A stretch of DNA of 6,990 bases, taken from contig CAAGCE010000246.1 in the NCBI GenBank assembly GCA_900768245.1, positions 1 to 6,990 on the forward strand, read 5' to 3'. The position numbers were made by a program, and so were the translations under genes. This document shows positions 1 to 5,240 of the stretch, one piece after another. How positions within the stretch are numbered: the first letter of the stretch is position 1; each line of letters opens with the position of its first letter. This DNA is from Oscillospiraceae bacterium. Lineage in GTDB: Bacteria > Bacillota > Clostridia > Oscillospirales > Ruminococcaceae. The notes under the pieces are model-generated. The model was not told the origin of the DNA and searched no databases. It saw nothing but the letters and a program-made list of their open reading frames with translations.

Positions 1-195
1 TGTGTTTGTAATGGTTACTTCAATATTCTGATTTCCCGTCCATTCATTTTTGATGGTATATTCAACGGTATATCCGTCATGAGTATATACTTTAGACCCG
101 CTCTCCGCAGAAACGGGAACTGCTGTTGCTGTTATATTCAGCATAAGCATTGCACTCATTGTCAGAGCGGTTACTCTTTTGCTTTCCTTTTTCAT
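1..195 (-). CDS. Secreted protein, N-terminal fragment with possible carbohydrate-binding domain (cut by window edge)
   Basis: The frame is open from an ATG at 195-193 to the first base of the window, giving 65 residues of a longer protein. The start has an ideal AGGAGG ribosome site (204-209) with an 8-nt spacer. Residues 1-30 form a signal peptide: a basic start (MKKESKR), a hydrophobic stretch and an Ala-rich end VPVSA before ESGS, so the product should be exported. The mature start, about residues 36-65, alternates aromatic and beta-prone residues (GYTVEYTIKNEWTGNQNIEV, then TITNT). This resembles the first strands of cellulose-binding-type immunoglobulin-like domains in secreted clostridial proteins, with the N-E-W and V-T-I-T-N features of such folds. 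That assignment is by eye. The gene starts only 19 nt after the stop of the preceding secreted protein and is probably co-transcribed with it. Catalytic or anchoring parts, if any, lie outside the window. Confidence 0.8.
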   Translation of the reverse strand, partial: MKKESKRVTALTMSAMLMLNITATAVPVSAESGSKVYTHDGYTVEYTIKNEWTGNQNIEVTITNT

Positions 196-214
196 GCTTT
201 TTTCCTCCTGAGTT

Positions 215-1312
215 TTATTCTGCGTATGCGCCAATTATCCGTTCGCCAACTTCAAGCTTGACCAGTCCCACATCGACATCCTGGTCAAGAACATTTATGT
301 AGCGTTTCGCATTGGCATAATCGGCTTTACCATTTTTCCATGGAATTATTTCATATGTTCCATCCGGATAAACAAGAACCATATCCTTAGCGTTTTTAAA
401 CAGCGGATATTCGTCAAAATTCGTAATGATTTCATCTTCCGATGGTGTGTATTCAACATTTGTAAGGGTAAAAGTTTCTTTCCAGTAATCCTCTGTATAA
501 CCCCATTCATCGGGAACAGTTTCGAGTTTAATATAGTAGCCTATTACAGTTTCCATTTTTATATTGGAAAATGTGAAAGAGGACTGTTGGCTGCAGGCGT
601 GAGAGTAATAGCTGGTAATCGGGCCGTAACCATAACCGTAATCATTTTCAGGGAGCTCATACTTATCAATAACAAGTCTGTCATCGTCCCATACTGATAC
701 TGTATTTTTACTTGCTTCAATTTTTATATGATGTTTCTGATAGGGAGCAGACATGGAATATGAACCCAATAATTTTCCTGTTGAAGCTATTGTCGAGTAT
801 TTTCCGTTACGAAAATTATTTACATTTACACCTGTTAAGTGTACAAGCTGCATACCTGAACCTGTTACAAGTACAGCAAAGCCTTGAAGCATTCCATTTT
901 TTATGGACGAATTAAAAAGGAACCCACCGCTTTCTACTGTATGCCAGCTTGAACTGTCCCTCTGCAAATCGAATGATAATATTTTCCTTGAATCATTATC
1001 ATCCTCAACAAACAGAAAATCTTTAAAAGCATCTCTGCTATAACCAATCATTTTAATATTATTGCCTTCATATGTAATATGCTGCGGCAAAGTAGGAAGA
1101 TAATAATCCCGATAATTATAGTGATCATACGCTGTCCATGCAAAGCTGTCCTGCGCAGTAAGAGTACTGCTGACCTCAAGATACAGGACAGGAGCTTCTT
1201 CATCGGCATAAGTGTTTATTCCGGCAGCTGATGCCATGCTTACTACCATAGCCAATGCCATTACAGCTGCGGCAATTTTTTTGATTACTCTATTTGAAAA
1301 TATAAATTTCAT
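215..1312 (-). CDS. Secreted protein with concanavalin/LamG-like region, function unknown
   Basis: This 365-residue protein starts at ATG 1312-1310 with a GGAGG ribosome site (1320-1324, 7-nt spacer). Residues 1-29 are a signal peptide (basic RVIKK, then a hydrophobic run ending in ASA); a second possible cleavage is after TYA at 36. No LPXTG motif, C-terminal membrane segment or SLH repeat is visible, so it is likely released or non-covalently bound to the surface. Residues about 85-255 look like a beta-sandwich of the concanavalin/LamG or DUF1080 type. There is a repeated strand pattern, a segment reading HHIKIEASKNTVSVWDDDRLVID (shown in part: HHIKIEAS then VWDDDRLVID), and a closing FTFSNIKMET typical of the last strand of such domains. 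The remaining 110 residues are unassigned and contain no repeats I can see. It follows agrD directly, beyond that gene's terminator, and precedes another secreted-protein gene by 19 nt, suggesting an exported output of the quorum circuit. A lectin or adhesin role is inference; no catalytic residues were recognised. Confidence 0.88.
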   Translation of the reverse strand: MKFIFSNRVIKKIAAAVMALAMVVSMASAAGINTYADEEAPVLYLEVSSTLTAQDSFAWTAYDHYNYRDYYLPTLPQHITYEGNNIKMIGYSRDAFKDFLFVEDDNDSRKILSFDLQRDSSSWHTVESGGFLFNSSIKNGMLQGFAVLVTGSGMQLVHLTGVNVNNFRNGKYSTIASTGKLLGSYSMSAPYQKHHIKIEASKNTVSVWDDDRLVIDKYELPENDYGYGYGPITSYYSHACSQQSSFTFSNIKMETVIGYYIKLETVPDEWGYTEDYWKETFTLTNVEYTPSEDEIITNFDEYPLFKNAKDMVLVYPDGTYEIIPWKNGKADYANAKRYINVLDQDVDVGLVKLEVGERIIGAYAE

Positions 1313-1344
1313 AGTTTTTCCTCCATTTTTACATTTTTGCTTAT

Positions 1345-1379
1345 AAAAAACGGCGTTTACTATTCAGAAAACGCCGTTT
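1345..1379 (-). terminator. Intrinsic terminator after agrD
   Basis: Perfect 11-bp arms (1348-1358 and 1369-1379, AAACGGCGTTT on the plus strand) flank a 10-nt loop. On the minus strand the stem is followed by six T (1350-1345). It lies 12 nt past the agrD stop and 33 nt before the start of the next secreted-protein gene. That leaves no room for a normal promoter behind it, so the downstream genes probably depend on read-through or regulated termination. Confidence 0.85.
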
Positions 1380-1391
1380 CTCATACCGAAA

Positions 1392-1535
1392 TCAGAATTT
1401 GCGAAGTTTCTTTGCATTTGCCGGAAGCTTTGACTGATGCATATAAAATACGCATGTTGAGTTAACAGTAACCTTAGTAGCTGTAAGTGCTGCGGATGCT
1501 GCCGCCTTGCAAGCCTTTTTCAAAATTTTTTTCAT
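1392..1535 (-). CDS. agrD: AgrD-like cyclic (thio)lactone autoinducer pre-peptide
   Basis: This 47-residue gene runs from ATG 1535-1533 to TGA 1394-1392, with a GGAGGA site (1543-1548) 7 nt upstream of the start. The architecture is that of AgrD precursors. It has an amphipathic, Lys/Ala-rich N-terminal leader (MKKILKKACKAAASAAL, residues 1-17), a core NSTCVFYM (residues 25-32) with Cys28 as the ring-forming residue, and a tail HQSKLPANAKKLRKF with a conserved proline at 38. Staphylococcal AIP precursors have S-T-C-x-F-x-M followed by a proline at the sixth position after Met, and this peptide has exactly that layout. The probable product is a five-membered-ring thiolactone C-V-F-Y-M with a short N-terminal tail. 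In known systems the membrane protease AgrB removes the tail and closes the ring; no agrB is in this window. The adjacent kinase and regulator are the expected receptor pair. A second cysteine in the leader (Cys9) is probably not in the mature peptide. Ring size and tail length are inference. Confidence 0.88.
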   Translation of the reverse strand: MKKILKKACKAAASAALTATKVTVNSTCVFYMHQSKLPANAKKLRKF

Positions 1536-1574
1536 TTTATAATCCTCCGTTTCTATAAATTTTGGGGTAGTGTA

Positions 1575-1603
1575 AGTTTATCACATAATTTGACATTGCA
1601 CGT
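1575..1603 (-). promoter_or_regulatory. Candidate agrD promoter
   Basis: agrD must have its own promoter because the upstream kinase gene ends in a terminator at 1678-1708. A plausible -10 is TAAACT (plus-strand 1575-1580), with a poor -35 (1598-1603) 17 bp upstream. A weak -35 just downstream of the direct repeats at 1609-1639 fits an activator-dependent LytTR promoter. An alternative is the perfect TATAAT at plus-strand 1617-1622, whose -35 would also be poor. The choice between the two is not decidable by eye. Confidence 0.4.
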
Positions 1604-1608
1604 AATAA

Positions 1609-1639
1609 TGCAGTGAATTATAGACTCTTTTGCAGTAAA
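1609..1639. promoter_or_regulatory. Tandem direct repeat upstream of agrD, candidate LytTR regulator site
   Basis: TGCAGTGAA (1609-1617) and TGCAGTAAA (1631-1639) repeat in the same orientation with a 22-bp period, about two helical turns. AgrA and other LytTR regulators bind pairs of roughly 9-bp repeats at this spacing, and the CAGT core recalls the AgrA box ACAGTTAAG. The pair lies immediately upstream of the weak -35 proposed for agrD. No footprint is known here; the assignment is inference from position, spacing and partial similarity. Confidence 0.45.
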
Positions 1640-1677
1640 CTAAGATTTTTTATCATAACAATAATAAATTTAACCAT

Positions 1678-1708
1678 AAAAAATGCAGTCATCAAAAGAT
1701 AACTGCAT
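1678..1708 (-). terminator. Intrinsic terminator after the AgrC-like kinase gene
   Basis: Arms 1683-1693 and 1698-1708 form an 11-bp stem with one G-U wobble and a 4-nt loop. On the minus strand it is followed by a run of six T (1683-1678, the first base within the stem). It lies 37 nt past the kinase stop codon and separates the regulator/kinase transcript from agrD. Confidence 0.85.
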
Positions 1709-1745
1709 CTTTTATTATCCGATTTTTATGGCTAAAAAATTAATT

Positions 1746-3035
1746 TCACTGACTGTCATTCAGATAAAGTATAACTTTTGCCGTAAATTCAGTTTGATTG
1801 TGCTCAAGCCGCAAAACGCCATTGTATTTTTCCAATGCGGTGCGTACATTTTTTATGCCGTATCCATGCGAATCCTTTTCCTTTTTTGTACTTACAATCG
1901 TTCCGTTTCTATACTCAACACAACCGTCATAAGTGTTTGAAATAACAATAAAAAGTCTATTTTTACTGAATTGAAGGCTTATTGAAACTTTTTTGCCGAA
2001 CTCGCATTTTTCTACGGCAGTTATTGCATTATCTATCAGATTTCCGAAAAGAGTGACCTCATCGGCAACATCAATATTTATTTGCTCAGGAATAACTGCG
2101 TCGACAAATACATCAATACCAAGACTTTCTTTGTTGCGAAATTTGTAATTTATTATGCTGTCAATAACAATATTTCCTGTATCGCATATTATTGTCTGAC
2201 CGGAAGATTTTTCTGCAAGTTCAAAAATGTAATCTTTTGCCTTTGAATACTCACCTCCGTCTATCAATTCATGCAGAGCAAAAAAGTGATTTTTCATATC
2301 ATGCTGCAGCCCTGCAATTTCTTTCGATGTCGTGTGCATAATTTCACACTGATTATAGTAAAGCTCACGTTCCTGATTAATAAGCTCAGTTTTTATACGC
2401 TGCTCATAAGAAAGCGAAAGCGCATCATACAGATAAAAAACTATAACATTTATTGCAAATATAAAAATAATGGAAATTATTGCCGTACTCTGCTTGGCCT
2501 GACCTGTTTCGAAAATTGCAAGAATAAGATATGCAGAAAATGACGGAACAATTATTCCTGAAACGAACAGCATATTGGAAGTGTATTTGTGCTCCTTTAT
2601 ATTTTTAAAGCCTCCCGCTAAAACAGAGGCTAAAAATGTGATCAAACTGGCTAAAATATGCCATACAAGCTGTATCTGCTCACTCCTGTCAGTTATATTT
2701 ATTTTATTGATTCCTGAAGCAGCAATAAATATAAGCTCTATGACATACATAAACAAATAAATGAAAAACACCGATGATATTTTCTTTTTTACTGAGCCTT
2801 TATATAAAGCTGCAATAAAAGAAAGTGACAGAATGTTGCATAAAAATGTTATAATCGGAATACCCCATATTAAATATACGGTTGATGTAATAAGCGGATA
2901 AAAAAAATATGCCGCTGTTAACTGCCATTTTTGGCAGTTCCGTTCTTCAAAAAATACGTTCATAAAGCGGTGTATAGTAAATGCTGTAAAACAGTTGATT
3001 ATAATATAAATAATATTGGTTATTACAGGTGACAT
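1746..3035 (-). CDS. agrC: AgrC-like sensor histidine kinase (GHKL, multi-pass membrane)
   Basis: This 429-residue protein starts at ATG 3035-3033 with AAGGAGG (3045-3051) 9 nt upstream. Residues about 5-205 hold six or seven hydrophobic spans (near 5-22, 41-58, 60-78, 87-107, 124-141, 155-177, 184-203), the layout of the peptide-sensing membrane domain of AgrC-type kinases. A short coiled segment (206-240) leads to the phosphoacceptor motif LQHDMKNH with His245, typical of the HPK10/Spo0B-like group. The ATPase domain (about 285-427) shows the N box GNLIDNAITAVEKC (331-344) and a G box DSHGYGIKNVRTALEKYNG (388-406). Length and domain order match AgrC/ComD/BlpH-type kinases. It follows the response regulator gene by 50 nt and precedes the agrD-like gene, so its probable ligand is that peptide, though this is inferred from neighbourhood. 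Expected role: autophosphorylation on His245 and transfer to the regulator Asp59. No truncation or frameshift is seen. Confidence 0.92.
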   Translation of the reverse strand: MSPVITNIIYIIINCFTAFTIHRFMNVFFEERNCQKWQLTAAYFFYPLITSTVYLIWGIPIITFLCNILSLSFIAALYKGSVKKKISSVFFIYLFMYVIELIFIAASGINKINITDRSEQIQLVWHILASLITFLASVLAGGFKNIKEHKYTSNMLFVSGIIVPSFSAYLILAIFETGQAKQSTAIISIIFIFAINVIVFYLYDALSLSYEQRIKTELINQERELYYNQCEIMHTTSKEIAGLQHDMKNHFFALHELIDGGEYSKAKDYIFELAEKSSGQTIICDTGNIVIDSIINYKFRNKESLGIDVFVDAVIPEQINIDVADEVTLFGNLIDNAITAVEKCEFGKKVSISLQFSKNRLFIVISNTYDGCVEYRNGTIVSTKKEKDSHGYGIKNVRTALEKYNGVLRLEHNQTEFTAKVILYLNDSQ

Positions 3036-3085
3036 TGTAATATTCCTCCTTCCCGTAAACTTATCACTGATATTTTACACTTTCC

Positions 3086-3814
3086 TCAAAGACTCCTGTT
3101 TTCTTTCATTTCAAGACTGATCTGAAGATCACGGAGATACTTTCTTTTGGACTGAGATATTTGCAATGTTTTGCCGTTAAGCATTGTCACGCTGTCATAT
3201 TTAAACGATCTTACATTGTTATAATTTATAAGATATGAGCGATGTATAATGACAAACCCCCAATTTTTAAGCTGCTGATATATGTCATCCAATGAACCGT
3301 AAAACTCAACCGTATTTTTAAATGTAACTATTGCAACCTTTCGGTCTCTACTTTCAAAGTAAAGAATATTTTGTACTTTTTCATTGTATGTATCGTAGCC
3401 TATCTTATAGCTGAATGTGTCGGCATATATTTTTTTGATCCTTACCAGCTTGCACACAACATCATATAATTGCTCATATTCCACAGGCTTAACGAGGAAA
3501 TCAATGGGGCTTATCTTAAAAAGTTCCATTGCATAATGAGTTTTGCCGGAAATATATGCGATTTGAACAGCATCATTTACAAGCTTATTGCGAATAAAAT
3601 GACCAACCTCAACACCATTTTGGGATTCCAGTTCTATATCCAGAAAAATTATATCATAATATTCTCCTGCTTCAAGACGCTCGCACAGTCTTTCACCGCT
3701 ATAATATACATCAGTTTGGATCTGTAGGTTAAGCTGCATTGCTGCCTTGAAAAGCATTTTTTCTATTGCACTGCATACATTATTTTCATCATCACATATT
3801 GCAGCCATTATCAT
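3086..3814 (-). CDS. agrA: AgrA-like response regulator with LytTR DNA-binding domain
   Basis: I start the gene at ATG 3814-3812 (242 residues), because AAGGGGAG (3821-3828) lies 6 nt upstream. The open frame extends two codons further to a TTG at 3820 that would overlap the spacer, and an ATG at 3808 is 12 nt from the site and less likely. Residues 3-120 are a receiver domain: the acidic pair in AICDDE, phospho-acceptor Asp59 in IIFLDIEL and the conserved Lys109 in DFLVKP. Residues about 138-235 form a LytTR domain with the hallmarks VIIHRSYLINYNNV and LQISQSKRKYL. LytTR regulators bind tandem roughly 9-bp repeats and activate promoters with weak -35 elements. The kinase gene follows after 50 nt and is probably co-transcribed; likely partner and target are the AgrC-like kinase and the agrD promoter. 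It resembles AgrA, VirR or ComE; the agrD neighbour favours AgrA. Confidence 0.93.
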   Translation of the reverse strand: MIMAAICDDENNVCSAIEKMLFKAAMQLNLQIQTDVYYSGERLCERLEAGEYYDIIFLDIELESQNGVEVGHFIRNKLVNDAVQIAYISGKTHYAMELFKISPIDFLVKPVEYEQLYDVVCKLVRIKKIYADTFSYKIGYDTYNEKVQNILYFESRDRKVAIVTFKNTVEFYGSLDDIYQQLKNWGFVIIHRSYLINYNNVRSFKYDSVTMLNGKTLQISQSKRKYLRDLQISLEMKENRSL

Positions 3815-3859
3815 AAACAACTCCCCTTACCGCACTTGAAAATTATGGCTATACCATTA

Positions 3860-3888
3860 ATTGTAACATAATATTTTGCAGAAGTAAA
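3860..3888 (-). promoter_or_regulatory. Candidate promoter of the regulator-kinase operon
   Basis: On the minus strand, TTTACT (plus 3883-3888) and TACAAT (plus 3860-3865) are separated by 17 bp: a 4/6 match to -35 and 5/6 to -10. The start codon of the response regulator is 45 nt downstream of the -10. This lies in the very AT-rich gap 3821-3938, which otherwise holds no gene I can support. Confidence 0.5.
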
Positions 3889-3938
3889 TAGCTTATTGTC
3901 GAAAAATAATCATTGGCTGCCCTTTTTAACAAATTATA

Positions 3939-3973
3939 CTGAGTATTATGTTCAACCGGAACATAATACTCAG
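3939..3973 (-). terminator. 35-bp hairpin after the par operon, containing a third copy of the par palindrome
   Basis: Perfect 15-bp arms CTGAGTATTATGTTC (3939-3953) and its complement (3959-3973) enclose a 5-nt loop. It lies 15 nt beyond the stop of the last par-operon gene. On the minus strand it is followed by TATAATTTGTT, only a partial T tract, so termination may be inefficient. The core 3948-3964 differs at one base from the 17-bp element in the operon leader and in parB, so the hairpin may also be a protein-binding site. No other terminator is visible here. Confidence 0.6.
3948..3964. repeat. Candidate parS-like site, copy 3 (one substitution)
   Basis: ATGTTCAACCGGAACAT matches the two other copies (4715-4731, 6874-6890) at 16 of 17 positions and in the same orientation. 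The C-to-A change lies beside the centre. Here the palindrome is extended outward by nine further paired bases on each side. Site identity is inferred from repetition around parA and parB. Confidence 0.55.
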
Positions 3974-3988
3974 CTCATTTCATAAATA

Positions 3989-4243
3989 TCAGTAATTCAA
4001 AGTCTTAGCCACAATGCGATCCGCAGGCTCACCGTCCTCACCCTTGTCGGTACGGTAAGCAAGAACCGATATCTTCATATCGGGAAACAGTCTTTTGTCA
4101 AGCTCACTCGCTTCGCACTCAACAGTAACCGTCGAACCGTCCGCTGTCCTTATCTTCACACCATACCAGTCAAGCATTCTGCCTGTTTTCTTTATCACAG
4201 TGACCTCAATAACCCTGCCCTGAATTATCACTTTGTTTTCCAT
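3989..4243 (-). CDS. Small beta-rich protein of unknown function, last gene of the par operon
   Basis: This 84-residue protein starts at ATG 4243-4241 with GGAGGT (4252-4257) 8 nt upstream, and begins 15 nt after the parB stop. I do not recognise the family. Residues 4-80 are almost entirely short strands with charged turns (KVIIQGRVIEVTVIKKTG, VKIRTADGSTVTVE, MKISVLAYR, DRIVAKTLNY). This pattern would suit a small beta barrel such as an OB-like fold, but no nucleic-acid-binding signature is evident. There is no signal peptide or membrane segment, so it should be cytoplasmic. Position and base composition tie it to parA and parB rather than to the agr genes. An accessory role in segregation or element maintenance is inference from context only. 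Confidence 0.75.
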   Translation of the reverse strand: MENKVIIQGRVIEVTVIKKTGRMLDWYGVKIRTADGSTVTVECEASELDKRLFPDMKISVLAYRTDKGEDGEPADRIVAKTLNY

Positions 4244-4258
4244 ATTGATTTACCTCCA

Positions 4259-5224
4259 TTATACGTTTGTCTGCTCAAAATAAAGAGCAAGTGCCTTTTC
4301 GACGATCTCATTCGCTTCTTTCTTTGAATAGCTGCTTAAATATCTCTTGTACGCCGCTGTCGGAAGCGTTATCTTCATACCCTTGTCCTTTGGCTCATCG
4401 TCCCTGCCGTACTCCCCTATGAGAACTTCCGTTATCAGTTCTTCGGTTACAACAGCGTATGATGAAGCAATCTCACGAAGCTGTTTCGCCGTTTTCATAT
4501 CAATTACGGTCACATTAAGCTTCACCATAACCGAATATGCAAGCTTCTGCTGTTCCTCAGTCATAAAGGAAATATCAACGGCAGAACGGAGCTTGATGTT
4601 CTCCTTGTCCACAAGCTCCTTGAACTCGTCAATAAGCTTGTTCACCCTCAAAAGCCTTGCCACCGTTGCCGAGCTGATGCCGTACTGTTCTGCCGTGGCT
4701 TCTCTTGTAGTCGAATGTTCCACCGGAACATCTGCATTTGGATTCGGCTTTCCGTTTTCAATCAGATACAGTTCATCATTGATGCCTTTAAGCTTGCGTT
4801 CGTCAAAAAGCTTGCTGTACCTAAGCCCGACAGCAAAAGCCTGTTCGCTTATCTTTAAGTCCTTAAATCCCCTCTGAATAAGGTTGGTTTCAACAACGTA
4901 AATTTCCGCATCTTCATCGGACAGATCAATCTTTACAACAGCAGGAACAGTCGTAAGTCCTGCCTGCCCTGCGGCATAAACTCTGTTGTGTCCCGAAAGT
5001 ATCTCATACTTTCCGTTGTCCATAGTTCTTACGATTATCGGCGTTATAACTCCATTTTTCTTTATGCTCTGAATCATATCCTCCAAACGCTCACCCTTAT
5101 ATAAAGTGAACCTGTGATTTCGGTACGGAACAAGCTTGTCTATTGCTATGCTCGTTACTCCCTGTTCGGAAGAAAAGTCCAAACCGTCCGCAACTCCGAA
5201 TTTGCTTGTAACATTCCTTGCCAT
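4259..5224 (-). CDS. parB: ParB-family DNA-binding partition protein
   Basis: This 321-residue protein starts at ATG 5224-5222 with AAGGGGGGAG (5231-5240) 6 nt upstream and lies 16 nt after the parA stop. Residues about 24-115 are the ParB N-terminal domain: a TSIAIDKLVPYRNHRF entry strand, LEDMIQSIKKNGVITPIIVR, SGHNRVYAAGQAGLTTVPAVV, and ETNLIQRGFKDLKISEQAFAV. The nucleotide-binding box usually written G-E-R-R reads G-H-N-R here (78-81), keeping only the final arginine. Residues 145-172 are a variable insertion, and 174-195 form a helix-turn-helix (ATAEQYGISSATVARLLRVNKL). The C-terminal 40 residues (KITLPTAAYKRYL to ALALYFEQ) may be a dimerisation element. In such systems ParB binds centromere sites and stimulates ParA. 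A 17-bp palindrome lies within the gene at 4715-4731 (codons 165-170), matching copies on both sides of the operon. Length is at the long end of chromosomal ParB and typical of plasmid or element versions. Confidence 0.93.
   Translation of the reverse strand: MARNVTSKFGVADGLDFSSEQGVTSIAIDKLVPYRNHRFTLYKGERLEDMIQSIKKNGVITPIIVRTMDNGKYEILSGHNRVYAAGQAGLTTVPAVVKIDLSDEDAEIYVVETNLIQRGFKDLKISEQAFAVGLRYSKLFDERKLKGINDELYLIENGKPNPNADVPVEHSTTREATAEQYGISSATVARLLRVNKLIDEFKELVDKENIKLRSAVDISFMTEEQQKLAYSVMVKLNVTVIDMKTAKQLREIASSYAVVTEELITEVLIGEYGRDDEPKDKGMKITLPTAAYKRYLSSYSKKEANEIVEKALALYFEQTNV
4715..4731. repeat. Candidate parS-like site, copy 2 (inside parB)
   Basis: ATGTTCCACCGGAACAT, with 7-bp perfect arms and a 3-bp centre, is identical over all 17 bases to the copy in the operon leader at 6874-6890. 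It falls in the variable insertion of ParB, between the N-terminal domain and the helix-turn-helix. Chromosomal parS sites are also often found inside or near parB. Confidence 0.6.
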
Positions 5225-5240
5225 AATGCTCTCCCCCCTT

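Noticed and set aside
79..261. Plus-strand open frame of 60 codons
   Set aside because: It is antisense to two secreted-protein genes that have signal peptides and ribosome sites, has no site of its own and looks like no protein.
354..370. ATGTTCC followed by CCGGA inside the 365-aa gene, possible fourth par site
   Set aside because: An extra base separates the halves and the right arm is incomplete, so it is not palindromic like the other three.
1683..1940. Plus-strand open frame of 85 codons across the kinase terminator, considered as a possible agrB remnant
   Set aside because: It is antisense to the kinase C-terminus and lacks AgrB-like membrane spans with the His/Cys pair; the hydrophobic look comes from AT-rich codons.
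3897..3912. Short inverted repeat TTATT/AATAA in the AT-rich gap before the regulator gene
   Set aside because: Five-base AT-only arms are expected at this composition and there is no T tract or other support.
4347..4877. Plus-strand open frame of 176 codons
   Set aside because: It lies wholly antisense to parB, is low-complexity Ser-rich as expected for a shadow frame, and lacks a ribosome site.
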